Positions 44,939 through 55,018 are shown, counted from the first letter of the stretch. The stretch: 64,000 nt of DNA from Alphaproteobacteria bacterium MarineAlpha12_Bin1 (GCA_002937505.1 PTJY01000001.1:248001-312000); one strand, 5' to 3'. Program-made: numbers and translations. The notes: generated from the sequence alone by a model not told the origin.

Positions 44939-45364
44939 TCAACTATTAGGGCGTTTAATCCAAGGTAACCTTCCGACCGGTACACCCTCTTCAACTAACT
45001 CTTCTGCTTCCTCATCAGAGGCATTACCATATATATCTCTGGCTTCGCTTTCTCCATAGTATATTTTACGAGCCTCTTCAGGAAATTGATCGCCCACATC
45101 ATCAAAGTTCTTTTCAACATGATCTCGAACTTCTGAAAGAAGTTTTCGAAATTTTGTAGAATCGACCTTGGGTTCGGACTTATTAACACTTTTCGGAGCA
45201 ATAGCTGGCGCCATTATAGACTTTGACACAGAAGTATCGCCACAATCCGGACAAGAAATCTGTTTGTTCTTTACCTGCTCTTCAAAACTGTCAGAGTTCG
45301 GAAACCAACCACCGAACTCATGTCCCATAGAACAGATCATGTTAAAGCTAATCATTTCATACAA
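44939..45364 (-). CDS. DUF1178 family protein
   Basis: A 141-residue protein of an alphaproteobacterial and betaproteobacterial family of unknown function. The N-terminus is MYEMISFNMICSMGHEFGGWF with C11 and an early H, and a CPDCGD pair follows at about residues 38-43, so a zinc-ribbon-like site is likely. A flexible middle leads to the family segment EEARKIYYGESEARDIYG and a C-terminal PVGRLPWIKRPNS. In several relatives it neighbours grxC and a nitrilase; here grxC is nearby but no nitrilase is present. Confidence 0.9.
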   Translation of the reverse strand: MYEMISFNMICSMGHEFGGWFPNSDSFEEQVKNKQISCPDCGDTSVSKSIMAPAIAPKSVNKSEPKVDSTKFRKLLSEVRDHVEKNFDDVGDQFPEEARKIYYGESEARDIYGNASDEEAEELVEEGVPVGRLPWIKRPNS

Positions 45365-45453
45365 TAATTGTTTAATCGACTTATTATGTAGTTACATTTT
45401 CTAACCATTTAAATAAAATGGATTATTAACTTGAATACAAAAACTACTATTTT

Positions 45454-46005
45454 ATGATTAAATCAAGTGAAAATATGAATTTTCCTGACAAGCCATCATC
45501 CTGGGTAACTAGATTCGCACCTCTGATCACCGGAGAAGTTCTAGATGTGGCTTGTGGCAAAGGAAGACATGTGCGGTACTTTCTATCTAAGGGAAACACT
45601 GTTACGGCCATAGATAAAGACTTATCGGGACTAAGCGATTTAGAAACTAACAGTCGACTAAACCTTATAAAAATAGATCTTGAGAAAAAAACAGATAAGG
45701 GCCAAAACCCTTTACCAATAAGACCTATCGGTAGCGTCATAGTAACCAATTATTTGTGGCGACCGCTTCTACCTCACATTGTTGGCGCTGTAGCAAAAGG
45801 CCATTTTCTCATCTATGAAACGTTCGCAACAGGTAACGAAGCTTTTGGTAGACCTAAAAACTCTGATTACCTTCTTAAACCTGGAGAACTAATAGAAGCT
45901 GTACGAGATGAGTTACAAGTAGTGGCATATGAAAACTTATATTCTGAAGAGCCTAGACCATCAGTTTTGCAACGTATCTGCGCAATTAGAGCAGAGAGTG
46001 ATTAG
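45454..46005 (+). CDS. Class I SAM-dependent methyltransferase (TehB-like)
   Basis: A 183-residue single-domain methyltransferase. Motif I is EVLDVACGKGRHVRYFLSKGN (in two overlapping pieces, about residues 29-49), then VTAIDKDLSGL and a motif IV-like SVIVTNYLWRPLL. It has LIYETFATGNEAFGRPKNSDYLLKPGEL, a recurring segment of TehB-like proteins. The substrate is unknown. It is convergent with grxC, with 15 bases between stops. Confidence 0.85.
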   Translation: MIKSSENMNFPDKPSSWVTRFAPLITGEVLDVACGKGRHVRYFLSKGNTVTAIDKDLSGLSDLETNSRLNLIKIDLEKKTDKGQNPLPIRPIGSVIVTNYLWRPLLPHIVGAVAKGHFLIYETFATGNEAFGRPKNSDYLLKPGELIEAVRDELQVVAYENLYSEEPRPSVLQRICAIRAESD

Positions 46006-46020
46006 CAACCCTAATTGCAA

Positions 46021-46281
46021 TCAATATAATGATAGTTTTGAATCAAGCTTTCCTTGTTGCTCCAAAGCATACAGATCATCGCACCCACCTACATGTTCTC
46101 CATTAATAAAAATTTGTGGAACAGTGCGCCGTCCACCTGAACGATCAATCATCTGAGCTCTTGTTTCTTGATCGGAAGAAACATCTTTTTCAATAAATTC
46201 AACACCTTTCGCATCCAACAAACGCTTAGCTGCAGAGCAGAAACCGCACATAGCGGTAGTATATATCTCAACGTTCGTCAT
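46021..46281 (-). CDS. grxC: Glutaredoxin 3
   Basis: An 86-residue glutaredoxin. The active site is CGFC at residues 12-15 (TAMCGFCSAAKRLL) where E. coli GrxC has CPYC. The glutathione-binding TVPQIFINGEHVGGCDDLYAL is complete. The start ATG 46281 has CGGAG upstream. A tiny open frame with a perfect AAGGAGG site lies in its leader (46313-46345). Confidence 0.95.
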   Translation of the reverse strand: MTNVEIYTTAMCGFCSAAKRLLDAKGVEFIEKDVSSDQETRAQMIDRSGGRRTVPQIFINGEHVGGCDDLYALEQQGKLDSKLSLY

Positions 46282-46312
46282 TTTAGTGAATACTCCGTAA
46301 CTTTAGCTTAAT

Positions 46313-46345
46313 TTATACACTATAGTAGATATACAAATAAATCAC
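46313..46345 (-). CDS. Possible ten-residue leader peptide upstream of grxC
   Basis: On the minus strand a perfect AAGGAGG is followed six bases later by GTG and a ten-codon frame, MIYLYIYYSV, ending in TAA 31 bases before grxC. Four of ten residues are tyrosine. Short leader peptides can control downstream genes, but a chance frame is equally possible. Confidence 0.25.
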   Translation of the reverse strand: MIYLYIYYSV

Positions 46346-46428
46346 TGAGTGCCTCCTTACAAATTATTTTATAATATTACCAAGAACAAATTTACAAAGA
46401 TGATATAATTAGACAAAACTAAGACAAA

Positions 46429-47346
46429 ATGGTTGATAAAATTAATATTTTTGATCGTGATCTATTGTTAAAACGTCGTGAAAAGGCATCACTAACATTT
46501 CATGATCACGATTTTTTATTCAAAGAAGTGGCCATCAGACTTGTCGATCGGGTAAAAGATATCAATCGTAAGTTTCCTCTTGCCCTCGATTTAGGATGTC
46601 GAAATGGCCTACTAGGAAATACTTTTAGTGAAATGGCTCCAAATAAAATTGAGACATTAGTTCAGGCAGACTTTTCTCCAGGGATGGCTACAAGTGCTGC
46701 GTTGAACACTGGTTTATATTCACTCGTCATTGACGAAGAACGTTTACCAATAAGAGAGAGATGCCTCGATCTTATATTAAGTTGTCTTAACCTACATCAT
46801 GTAAATGACCTTCCTGGGACTTTAATTCAAATTTGTCGAGCCCTAAAACCTGATGGAGTTTTTATAGGGGCAATTTTTGGCAATCAAACCTTACAAGAAC
46901 TAAGACAATCATGGTTGCAAGCTGAATCGGAAATAGACGGCGGAGCGAGTTTAAGGGTTTCTCCTTTCGTAGAATTACAAGATGCCGCTGCCCTAATGCA
47001 GCGGGCTGGTTTTGCTTTACCTGTAGCAGATATTGACAATATAAACGTAACTTATGACAACCCTTTGAATCTGATGCATGATCTAAAAGGAATGGGGGAA
47101 ACAAATATTCTAGTGGATCGAAAACGTATGCCGACAAAACGCAAAACATTACTTTCTGCTGTAAAAACTTATATAACTCAATATTCAGATAATAGTGGAC
47201 GTGTCACAGCTACTTTTCAAATAATCTACCTGATTGGCTGGGCTCCAGCCGAAAATCAGCAAAAAGCTTTAAAGCCGGGAACAGCAGCATTAAAACTGGC
47301 TGATGCATTGGAAACAAAAGAAATTACAGTGGGAGAAAAACAGTAA
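46429..47346 (+). CDS. NDUFAF5/BioC-type SAM-dependent methyltransferase-fold protein
   Basis: A 305-residue protein like the alphaproteobacterial relatives of mitochondrial NDUFAF5, a complex I assembly factor that hydroxylates an arginine of NDUFS7, and of malonyl-ACP methyltransferase BioC. It begins INIFDRDLLLKRREKASLTFHDHDFLFKEVA, a typical NDUFAF5-type start. The nucleotide site is LALDLGCRNGLLGNTFS near residues 44-60, then DLILSCLNLHHVNDLPG. FIGAIFGNQTLQELRQSW and RVSPFVELQDAAALMQRAGF are also family marks. No bio genes are near, which favours the complex I role. Confidence 0.85.
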   Translation: MVDKINIFDRDLLLKRREKASLTFHDHDFLFKEVAIRLVDRVKDINRKFPLALDLGCRNGLLGNTFSEMAPNKIETLVQADFSPGMATSAALNTGLYSLVIDEERLPIRERCLDLILSCLNLHHVNDLPGTLIQICRALKPDGVFIGAIFGNQTLQELRQSWLQAESEIDGGASLRVSPFVELQDAAALMQRAGFALPVADIDNINVTYDNPLNLMHDLKGMGETNILVDRKRMPTKRKTLLSAVKTYITQYSDNSGRVTATFQIIYLIGWAPAENQQKALKPGTAALKLADALETKEITVGEKQ

Positions 47347-47386
47347 CTTTTATAAACCAAAATACTGCAATTGAGATGATTAAGAC

Positions 47387-48160
47387 ATGAAGATACAAAT
47401 AATTGAAATAATAAGTTTGTCTTTTAAAGACATATGGGAAAACCGACGAGATTTTAGTTCATTGGCTTTTATACCTGTGCTTATGGTTTCAATTGTTGGG
47501 ACGCTCGTAGCAGCATTAGTGGGAGACCCGAAGGTTCTGCTAGAAGGCACAAAAGCAGTGCCAACTGATTTACTAACTAAATTAGTTTTTGGCACTATAA
47601 TTAACTGGATTTTTGGACTTATTTTTTACACTTTATTTGCAGTAACCTGGTTTAGGCGTACCTTGGTAGGGCCTGAAAATATTACCATTGCTAAAGCTAT
47701 AAGCTGGAAAAAAAGACATTGGAAGTTTTTTAGCCGATTAATTTTAATAATTTTAAACTTATTTGGACTGTTCTTGATTTTATCTTTTTTGTTTATGATG
47801 CTGCTTCCAATATCACCAGTTTTGATAATTTTGATCCTCTTAATAGGGGTTACCTATGGAAGGTTATGCCTAGTTCTTCCTGCAGAAGCAGAAGATAAAA
47901 ACATAAGTTTTAAGGATTCTATACAACTAACAAATGGAAATACTTGGCCCATGTTAATTGGCGCGGTGGCCTTGCCTTTTTCTGTAATGCTGTTTGGTAG
48001 CGTAGTTATTTTAAGTATAGCGTCGGGATTGACTAATGCGATAGGGTCATCAGTAACAGCGCAGTTTTTGCTTCTATTTACCGTCCAATCAATTAACTAC
48101 ATTGGTTTTGCAATCAGCATTACTACACTGGCCATAATCTATCGGCAATTAACCAACTGA
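47387..48160 (+). CDS. Integral membrane protein of unknown function
   Basis: A 257-residue polytopic protein with about six hydrophobic segments (roughly residues 22-45, 65-88, 117-137, 138-158, 190-215 and 225-250). A cytoplasmic stretch with AISWKKRHWKFFSR separates segments 2 and 3, and LVLPAEAEDKNISFKDSIQLTNGN precedes the fifth. The overall pattern resembles glycerophosphodiester-phosphodiesterase-type membrane domains (GPDPase_memb/DUF-type), but I cannot name a family. It follows the NDUFAF5-type gene by 40 bases and faces mutT convergently. Confidence 0.75.
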   Translation: MKIQIIEIISLSFKDIWENRRDFSSLAFIPVLMVSIVGTLVAALVGDPKVLLEGTKAVPTDLLTKLVFGTIINWIFGLIFYTLFAVTWFRRTLVGPENITIAKAISWKKRHWKFFSRLILIILNLFGLFLILSFLFMMLLPISPVLIILILLIGVTYGRLCLVLPAEAEDKNISFKDSIQLTNGNTWPMLIGAVALPFSVMLFGSVVILSIASGLTNAIGSSVTAQFLLLFTVQSINYIGFAISITTLAIIYRQLTN

Positions 48161-48175
48161 GAAATTTAATAGTTT

Positions 48176-48583
48176 TTAGAGAAGGTCTCTTAAAATCGGT
48201 ATTAGAGGCTTATCTGCTGGAGGCATAGGGTAGGACGGCAATTCTGCAAGGGTTACCCAAGCAATCCTCTGTCCTTCCTTAGGCTGTGGGATTCCTTCCC
48301 ACACACGACACACAAAAACGGGCATGAGTAGATGAAAATCATCATAACTATGACTAGCGAACCCGATCGGGGCCAAGCAGCTTTCTTTAGTATCAATACC
48401 TAATTCCTCATATAATTCACGAATAAGTGCCTGCTCCGGTGTCTCATTTTTCTGTAATTTTCCCCCAGGAAACTCCCACAATCCCGACATAGACTTCCCC
48501 ACCGGTCTCTGTGAGATTAAAACCCTATTATCTATATCTATTAATGCGGCTGCGCTTACCAATAAAAGAGACAGATCACGCAT
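48176..48583 (-). CDS. mutT: Nudix hydrolase, 8-oxo-dGTP diphosphatase type
   Basis: A 135-residue Nudix protein. The complete Nudix box GX5EX7REUXEEXGU is present (GGKLQKNETPEQALIRELYEEL followed by GI; residues about 42-65). LISQRPVGKSMSGLWEFPGGK fits MutT, which removes oxidised guanine nucleotides. I prefer ATG 48583, which has AGGAG about eleven bases upstream, over ATG 48610; the longer form would overlap argJ by 20 bases. The ribosome site lies in the end of argJ, suggesting coupling. Confidence 0.88.
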   Translation of the reverse strand: MRDLSLLLVSAAALIDIDNRVLISQRPVGKSMSGLWEFPGGKLQKNETPEQALIRELYEELGIDTKESCLAPIGFASHSYDDFHLLMPVFVCRVWEGIPQPKEGQRIAWVTLAELPSYPMPPADKPLIPILRDLL

Positions 48584-48590
48584 TACTGCG

Positions 48591-49838
48591 TTAGCTCCTA
48601 TAGTCAGCATTAATGCTAATGTATTTGTGAGTTAAGTCACACGTCCAGACTGTAGCCTTTGAACGACCCACACCAACATCAAGGCTAATCTCAATATCTC
48701 TATTCTTCATATAGGAAGCAACGACTGCTTCATTATAATCGCTGGCACGCTGCCCTTTATCAGTTATTGGAATACCGCCAATACTTATGGAAAGCCTGTC
48801 TCGATCAGCTTTTTCTCCAGCTTTTCCAACTGCCATTATGATGCGACCCCAGTTGGGATCCTCGCCAGCAACAGCTGTTTTCACTAAGGGGGAATTAGCA
48901 ACAGACAGTCCTATAGCACGAGCAGCTCTTTTAGACTCAGCTCCAAAAACATTAAGAGTTATAAACTTTTGTGCCCCCTCACCATCACTGACTATCTGTT
49001 TAGCCAAATTAATACAAACTGACTCTAATGAGTTGTAAAACTCTTTTAAATCTGGATCATTCGACTTATGAATTCTTTTTTGCCTAGTATTCTTTCCAGT
49101 TGCACATAGAAACAATGTATCTGAAGTAGAGGTATCACCATCTACAGTTATGGAATTGAATGAGGACTCAGCCGCACGGCGTAAAAGTTTCTGCAAAACT
49201 TGAGCGGGTAGTCGTGCATTGGTAAAAATAAATCCAAGCATTGTCGACATATCAGGAGCAATCATACCAGAACCTTTAGCGAATCCTGAAATTATCACTT
49301 CAGAATTTCCTATATTTGTCTTTGTGGATGCCGCTTTTGCGAACGTATCCGTGGTCATTATGGCCTCTGAGGCCGATTTCCAAGAAGTAGGGCTTAGACG
49401 GGTCACAACTTTGGATAACTTTTCGGCTATTTCGTCTTCCAACAAAGGTTCGCCAATCACTCCTGTGGAAGCAATATAGATTTCATTTGGACTACAATTA
49501 AACAATTTACTCGCTCTAGAAACTGTACTAGTCACCACTTGATTTCCAGAAGCACCAGTAAAGGCGTTAGCATTTCCTGAATTTACAATTATAGCCCTCG
49601 CTGTACCTTTGGGAAGAATAGTTCTGCACCAATCGACAGGCGCTGAAGGACATCGTGAGTTTGTCATTACTCCAGCAATTTTTGTTCCTTTTACTAGCTC
49701 AGCAATCATTAAATCCTTATCTCCACTAGACTTGAGGCCTACCGCTTGACCACATAACCTAAGACCGGGCACAGGATTGATATTGGGAAATTTCTTGGGA
49801 GCTAATGGCGAAATTTCTATATTAGTATTGTTTGCCAT
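48591..49838 (-). CDS. argJ: Bifunctional ornithine acetyltransferase / N-acetylglutamate synthase
   Basis: A 415-residue Ntn-type acyltransferase closing the acetyl cycle of arginine synthesis. Self-cleavage should occur between S198 and T199 in GMIAPDMSTMLGF, where T199 becomes the nucleophile (most relatives have Ala-Thr). Other marks are VNSGNANAFTG near 85-95, STGVIGEPL and VDGDTSTSDT. The C-terminal end CDLTHKYISINADYRS is intact. It precedes mutT on the minus strand and diverges from secA across a 572-base gap. Confidence 0.96.
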   Translation of the reverse strand: MANNTNIEISPLAPKKFPNINPVPGLRLCGQAVGLKSSGDKDLMIAELVKGTKIAGVMTNSRCPSAPVDWCRTILPKGTARAIIVNSGNANAFTGASGNQVVTSTVSRASKLFNCSPNEIYIASTGVIGEPLLEDEIAEKLSKVVTRLSPTSWKSASEAIMTTDTFAKAASTKTNIGNSEVIISGFAKGSGMIAPDMSTMLGFIFTNARLPAQVLQKLLRRAAESSFNSITVDGDTSTSDTLFLCATGKNTRQKRIHKSNDPDLKEFYNSLESVCINLAKQIVSDGEGAQKFITLNVFGAESKRAARAIGLSVANSPLVKTAVAGEDPNWGRIIMAVGKAGEKADRDRLSISIGGIPITDKGQRASDYNEAVVASYMKNRDIEISLDVGVGRSKATVWTCDLTHKYISINADYRS

Positions 49839-50410
49839 AATTACTGATTTCTAAATATGAATTTAATATTTATCATATTAATTTTTTTCATTATTAAACA
49901 TTCTTACGTTAAATAGCTTTTTAAGAAAATTAGATTATTCTATATATCATGTTATTCTATTTATCCTGATTGATGACCAAACCTAGTTTATTTAATTTAG
50001 AATCAACAAATTTAGGACAATGCAAAAAAAGTCTACAAACCGAAATGGCTAGGTAAAAGTTTATATTGATAATTATATATATTAATCCTTGATTTTGCAC
50101 TTTTTAATCAAAAGCTATATTCGTATATTTTTATGATTCATTAATATATAAAAGATACACAGATGAAAAACCATACAATGTAATATGAGCAATATGAAAA
50201 ACAAAGAGTATACTAATCAGAGACGGAATAATTTGATAAATTGTATGATAGATGCATAAATATTGACAGTTGCACATAAGGTACTTAGACAGTCGTTTAG
50301 TATCTTTTAAATACCTGGATGCCACTTTAATCACTGAGCTTGACCACCAAGGCGTTCCCAGAATCTAAATTTCTATACTATTAGGTATTACGAGGAAACA
50401 AAACGTTAAG
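49839..50410. other. Long AT-rich intergenic region between argJ and secA
   Basis: This 572-base gap is strongly AT-rich and must hold the argJ and secA promoters. A TATACT at about 50374 is a possible -10 for secA; GAGGA at about 50391 is its weak ribosome site. The longest frame inside (67 codons, minus strand, 50131-50334) is hydrophobic, AT-driven and lacks a ribosome site, so I do not call it. In other alphaproteobacteria a peptidyl-prolyl isomerase gene often sits here; I see no remnant. Confidence 0.6.
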
Positions 50411-53149
50411 ATGGTAGTAAATCTCGTTAAGCAGTTTGTTGGTTCTGCAAATGATCGTTATCTAAAAAAGTTGACGAAAGATGTCAAAGAGATTAATGCG
50501 CTTGAACCTTCAATTGAAATTCTTAGTGACGAAGAGTTAAAAGCCAGAACGGAAACATTTCGGCAACAAATCACTGATGGTTCGACCCTAGATAGTATTC
50601 TCATTGAGGCATTTGCAACAGTTCGAGAGGCAGCAAAGCGTACCCTTGGTCAGCGTCACTTTGATGCCCAATTGTTGGGTGGAATAGTGCTACACAATGG
50701 CATGATTTCTGAAATGAAGACTGGAGAAGGAAAAACTCTTGTGGCGACCTTGGCAGTCTATCTAAATGCGCTACAAGGTAAAGGCGTCCATGTTGTTACT
50801 GTAAATGATTACCTGGCCCAACGGGACGCCGAGTGGATGGGCCAGGTATATAAATTTCTAGGATTAAAAGTCGGGTGTATTGTTCATGGCCTATCGGATG
50901 AAGAGCGCAGAGAAGCTTATGCAGCTGACGTAACCTACGCAACAAATAATGAGCTTGGGTTTGATTATCTCAGAGATAATATGAAATTTCATCTTGAAGA
51001 GATGGTTCAAAGAGATTTTAATTTCGCAATTGTTGATGAGGTTGACTCTATTCTCATAGATGAAGCCCGTACTCCACTTATAATTTCTGGTCCAATTGAA
51101 GACTCATCAGAAACTTACAAACAGGTAGATGTTATAATTCCTAATCTAAGTGCGTCCGATTACGAAATAGACGAAAAATCACGCTCTGTAACTATGACTG
51201 ATGAAGGCGTAGAACATGCAGAAGAACTACTTAGAGAAGTAAAGCTACTCGAACCGGATACAAGTCTTTACGATATTACAAGTGTAAGTGTTCTTCACCA
51301 CATTAATCAGGCCCTTCGTGCACACAAATTATTTAGTCGTGATACCGACTACATAGTTAAACAAGACCAAGTTATAATTATTGATGAATTTACTGGTCGC
51401 ATGATGGAGGGCCGACGTTATTCGGACGGTTTGCATCAAGCCTTGGAAGCAAAAGAAAATGTTTCTGTTCAAAATGAAAACCAAACATTAGCGTCAATCA
51501 CGTTTCAAAATTATTTTCGCATCTATCCTAAACTCAGTGGAATGACTGGCACAGCCATGACAGAAGCTGGTGAATTTTCTGAAATATATGACCTAGATGT
51601 AATAGAAATTCCTACAAATAAACCTATGATCCGAAATGATAATAACGATGAGGTGTATAGGACGCTAAATGAAAAGTATGATGCGATCGTTAACCAAATA
51701 GTCAAGTGTTATAAAAAACAGCAACCAGTACTAGTAGGTACTGTTTCAATAGAAAAATCAGAACAAATAGCGAATTTATTAAAAGAAAAAAATATTCCCC
51801 ATCATGTTCTCAATGCCCGATACCATGACCAGGAAGCCGCTATCATTGCAAGAGCTGGTGAGCCAGGGGCGGTAACTATTGCGACTAACATGGCAGGGCG
51901 GGGAACGGACATACAGCTGGGCGGAAATACAGACGTCAGAATCCATGAAGAGCTGAAAGAAATAAAAGATCAAAACGAGTTTGAGAAAAAAAGTAACTTT
52001 ATCCGTAACGAAGTAATGACTAAACGAGATTTAGTTTTAGAGACAGGTGGACTTCAAATTATCGGCACCGAACGCCATGAAAGCCGACGTATTGATAATC
52101 AATTGAGGGGCCGTTCGGGCAGACAAGGAGATCCTGGTCACTCTCATTTCTTTTTATCTTTAGAAGACGACTTAATGCGTATATTTGGCTCGGAACGAAT
52201 GGATTCGATGTTAAAAAAATTAGGACTAGAAGAAGGTGAGGCTATAGTTCACTCGTGGATCGACAAAGCTCTCGAGAAAGCACAACAGAAAGTAGAAGGT
52301 CGTAACTTCGAAATACGAAAACAGCTGTTGCAGTACGATGATGTAATGAACGATCAACGCAAAGTTATCTATGAACAACGAAAAGATTTGATGAAAAGCG
52401 ATGATATTTCTGAAACCATCGAATCTATGAGAGAAGAGACTTTAGAAAATTTGGTAGCACTATGTATTCCTGAAAAGGCTTTTGCGGAACAATGGGACAC
52501 CAATTTACTTCAGGAAGAAGCTTCAAAACTTTTCGACATAGACGCTCCAGTTTCTGTATGGGCCAAAGAGGAGGGAATAGCGGATCAAGAAATTCTTGAA
52601 AGGCTGCGCAAACTATTAATGGAAAAAACAGCCGCAAAAACTGCTCAGTTCGGACCTGAGTTAATGCGAATGGCTGAAAAAAATTTACTTTTACAGCTGC
52701 TGGATCAATATTGGAAGGACCATTTACTACGGTTAGATCACCTCAGACAGGGAATTGGTTTAAGAGCATTCGGCCAAAAAAATCCACTTAATGAATATAA
52801 AAGAGAAGCCTTCGATATGTTTGAAGACATGTTGGAGCGTCTTCGAGAAGGTATTACATCTCTGTTAAGTCATATTGAACTACAAACAGATAACCTGGAA
52901 GCAACGACAAAGCCACAGGACAGCCAAGTAACCGAAGAGACACATATAGCTTTTAGTCAATTCTCAGAATCAGAACCTCTCCCTGAAAATAACGACGAAA
53001 CGAGCTTAAAAAAGCAGCCTATGCGTTATGCGAGAGGCAATCAAATAAACCCAGACAACCAAGAAACATGGGGTAAAGTGCCACGAAATGCTCCCTGCCC
53101 CTGTGGCTCTGGAAGTAAATATAAACATTGCCATGGAAAACTAAAATAA
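50411..53149 (+). CDS. secA: Preprotein translocase ATPase SecA
   Basis: Motor protein driving unfolded preproteins through SecYEG, 912 residues. Walker A is [13 protein letters not shown] near residues 102-114. The DEAD-type motif is [19 protein letters not shown] near 210-228. The preprotein-binding insertion follows, then [14 protein letters not shown] and [26 protein letters not shown] of the second nucleotide domain. The C-terminal zinc tail [14 protein letters not shown] is present, so it should bind SecB and lipid. A 67-residue linker before it is low complexity. Confidence 0.98.
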   Translation: MVVNLVKQFVGSANDRYLKKLTKDVKEINALEPSIEILSDEELKARTETFRQQITDGSTLDSILIEAFATVREAAKRTLGQRHFDAQLLGGIVLHNGMISEMKTGEGKTLVATLAVYLNALQGKGVHVVTVNDYLAQRDAEWMGQVYKFLGLKVGCIVHGLSDEERREAYAADVTYATNNELGFDYLRDNMKFHLEEMVQRDFNFAIVDEVDSILIDEARTPLIISGPIEDSSETYKQVDVIIPNLSASDYEIDEKSRSVTMTDEGVEHAEELLREVKLLEPDTSLYDITSVSVLHHINQALRAHKLFSRDTDYIVKQDQVIIIDEFTGRMMEGRRYSDGLHQALEAKENVSVQNENQTLASITFQNYFRIYPKLSGMTGTAMTEAGEFSEIYDLDVIEIPTNKPMIRNDNNDEVYRTLNEKYDAIVNQIVKCYKKQQPVLVGTVSIEKSEQIANLLKEKNIPHHVLNARYHDQEAAIIARAGEPGAVTIATNMAGRGTDIQLGGNTDVRIHEELKEIKDQNEFEKKSNFIRNEVMTKRDLVLETGGLQIIGTERHESRRIDNQLRGRSGRQGDPGHSHFFLSLEDDLMRIFGSERMDSMLKKLGLEEGEAIVHSWIDKALEKAQQKVEGRNFEIRKQLLQYDDVMNDQRKVIYEQRKDLMKSDDISETIESMREETLENLVALCIPEKAFAEQWDTNLLQEEASKLFDIDAPVSVWAKEEGIADQEILERLRKLLMEKTAAKTAQFGPELMRMAEKNLLLQLLDQYWKDHLLRLDHLRQGIGLRAFGQKNPLNEYKREAFDMFEDMLERLREGITSLLSHIELQTDNLEATTKPQDSQVTEETHIAFSQFSESEPLPENNDETSLKKQPMRYARGNQINPDNQETWGKVPRNAPCPCGSGSKYKHCHGKLK

Positions 53150-53217
53150 AAGGCTTATAAAAAGATAGTCTAATTTCTAAAATTAAAGGTGAATAAAAAA
53201 GTTTTAATCACAGCTAA

Positions 53218-54234
53218 ATGAGCTATCACATGGAATTTGGTGTATTTGATCATCTTGATTTAAGGCATGGAGTCCCGCTGGAAACAATTTATCAGGAAAG
53301 ACTGAAACTAATCAGTCGATATGAGTTTTCAGGAGTATCCACCTATCACCTGGCAGAACATCATGCGACGCCATTAGGGCTTGCCCCTTCGCCTGGGATA
53401 TTCCTAGCTACAGTAGCGCAACGCACAAAAATGCTTCGGTTCGGACCAATGGTTTATTGCTTGCCTTTATATGAACCGCTTCGACTTATCGAAGAAATAT
53501 GCATGCTTGATCAAATTAGTGGTGGCCGTTTTGAATTTGGCATAGGTAGAGGTATCTCTCCACATGAGGTGGCATATTTTGATATAAATTTTGATAATGC
53601 AAACGACATTTACATCGAAGCATACAAAGTTTTAATGATTGGACTCACTAAATCGAAATTGGAATATAAAGGAAATTATTTTAAGTACGATTCAGTCCCT
53701 ATGATTTTAGAGCCCAAACAAAAGCCGCATCCACCAATATGGTGCGGAATCGGGGCCCCTAGTGGGGTTAAGTGGCCAGCAGAAAATGGTTACAATATAA
53801 TAAGCAACGCATCTTGCGAACCAGTGCGGGAATCAATAAAGCGTTATAAAGAGATTTGGTATTCTAATCACCATACCAAGGAAATTTTACCTAAAATGGG
53901 AGCGGCCAGACATATATACATTGATGAAACAGATGAAAAAGCTATCAATTGCGGTCGTAGAGCCTACAATGCATGGCACAAAAACTTTATGAAGTTGTGG
54001 AAGTTTTTTGGGGATGATCCCAACGTTTATCCCGAAGACTTTGAACAAGCGCGTAAAAATGATTTGATAATTGCTGGTTCTCCAGAAACCGTGCGAGACG
54101 AAATCGAAGAACAGATTTACAAAACTGATCTAAACTATTTCGTTTTACGATTTGCTTTTGGCGATCTCATTTTAGAAGAATCACTTAGGTCTCTTGAGCT
54201 TTTTGGAGAAGAAATATCACCAAATTTTAATTAG
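53218..54234 (+). CDS. LLM class flavin-dependent oxidoreductase (luciferase-like)
   Basis: A 338-residue luciferase-like monooxygenase-fold protein using FMNH2 or F420. Motifs include FSGVSTYHLAEHHATPLGLAPSPGIFLA (early half), LRFGPMVYCLPLYEPLRLIEEICMLDQIS, and RFEFGIGRGISPHEVAYF near residues 102-119. The C-terminal region has IAGSPETVRDEIE near 280-292. The substrate cannot be read. It follows secA by 68 bases and precedes a methyltransferase gene by 31. Confidence 0.88.
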   Translation: MSYHMEFGVFDHLDLRHGVPLETIYQERLKLISRYEFSGVSTYHLAEHHATPLGLAPSPGIFLATVAQRTKMLRFGPMVYCLPLYEPLRLIEEICMLDQISGGRFEFGIGRGISPHEVAYFDINFDNANDIYIEAYKVLMIGLTKSKLEYKGNYFKYDSVPMILEPKQKPHPPIWCGIGAPSGVKWPAENGYNIISNASCEPVRESIKRYKEIWYSNHHTKEILPKMGAARHIYIDETDEKAINCGRRAYNAWHKNFMKLWKFFGDDPNVYPEDFEQARKNDLIIAGSPETVRDEIEEQIYKTDLNYFVLRFAFGDLILEESLRSLELFGEEISPNFN

Positions 54235-54265
54235 ATGATAAACCATAAAGGACAAAATAGAAAAA

Positions 54266-54994
54266 TTGATTGAAAATATCTGTCAAGTTTGTGAAGGAAA
54301 AACTAAATTTAAATGCGAAAAAGATGGTTACAGCATTTTTCAATGTAATGATTGCGCTTTTCTGTTTGTTAATCCTTATCCAACCGATGATGAGATTAGA
54401 AACTTTTATTCATTGTCTTACAGGGGAGCTAAAAAAGATTTTTATCCTAAGTTAAATTCTCGAAAACGTAGAGCCTTTCTAAAAGCTCTAAAGTTTACCC
54501 GCCTTATTTATGGGAAAAAAACTATTGATATAGGCTGTGGAGGAGGAATAATGGCTGAAACCTTCCGCCGCCTGGGCGCTGATTCCTCAGGCTTAGATAT
54601 CAGTGAAAATTCAATAAATTTTGCAAAAACGAATTATCCTAAATGCAAGTTTTATTGTGAGACATTTCAAGAAAACATGAAAAGAGATTTGCGTTTTGAC
54701 TTTATCTTTACAACTGAATTAATGGAACATCTTGCGGGCCCTCATAACTTTATGAAGCTCATAAAGGCTTCATCAAAACCAAGAACATACGTGTACATAG
54801 CCACACCAGATTCTGGACATAATGTTGTGCCAGCAGATTTTTCTACGTGGAGTGATATTTGTCCGCCAGAGCATTTGCAATGGTTTAATAAGTCTAATTT
54901 GAAGAAACTATTTTCTGATTACGGCTTTGTGCTAGTTAAATCGTATAAAAAAACAAGCCCTGCTTTATCACTATTATTTATGAAATCAGAATAA
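54266..54994 (+). CDS. Zinc-ribbon class I methyltransferase
   Basis: A 242-residue protein with an N-terminal zinc-ribbon-like part (ICQVCEGK at 5-12 and FQCNDCAFLFVNPYP at 25-39, a CX2C pair plus CX2C) fused to a SAM-dependent methyltransferase. Motif I is TIDIGCGGGIMAETFRRLGA near residues 91-110, followed by SGLDISENSI. The lineup FTTELMEHLAGPHNFM matches the motif IV region. The type resembles methyltransferases of cell-surface sugar clusters, but no such cluster is here. Start is TTG at 54266. Confidence 0.8.
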   Translation: MIENICQVCEGKTKFKCEKDGYSIFQCNDCAFLFVNPYPTDDEIRNFYSLSYRGAKKDFYPKLNSRKRRAFLKALKFTRLIYGKKTIDIGCGGGIMAETFRRLGADSSGLDISENSINFAKTNYPKCKFYCETFQENMKRDLRFDFIFTTELMEHLAGPHNFMKLIKASSKPRTYVYIATPDSGHNVVPADFSTWSDICPPEHLQWFNKSNLKKLFSDYGFVLVKSYKKTSPALSLLFMKSE

Positions 54995-55018
54995 TTTAAG
55001 ATGGTTTTGTGAAATTCA

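Noticed and set aside
50131-50334. 67-codon minus-strand frame in the argJ-secA gap
   Set aside because: Composition is that of random AT-rich DNA, with no ribosome site and no familiar motif.
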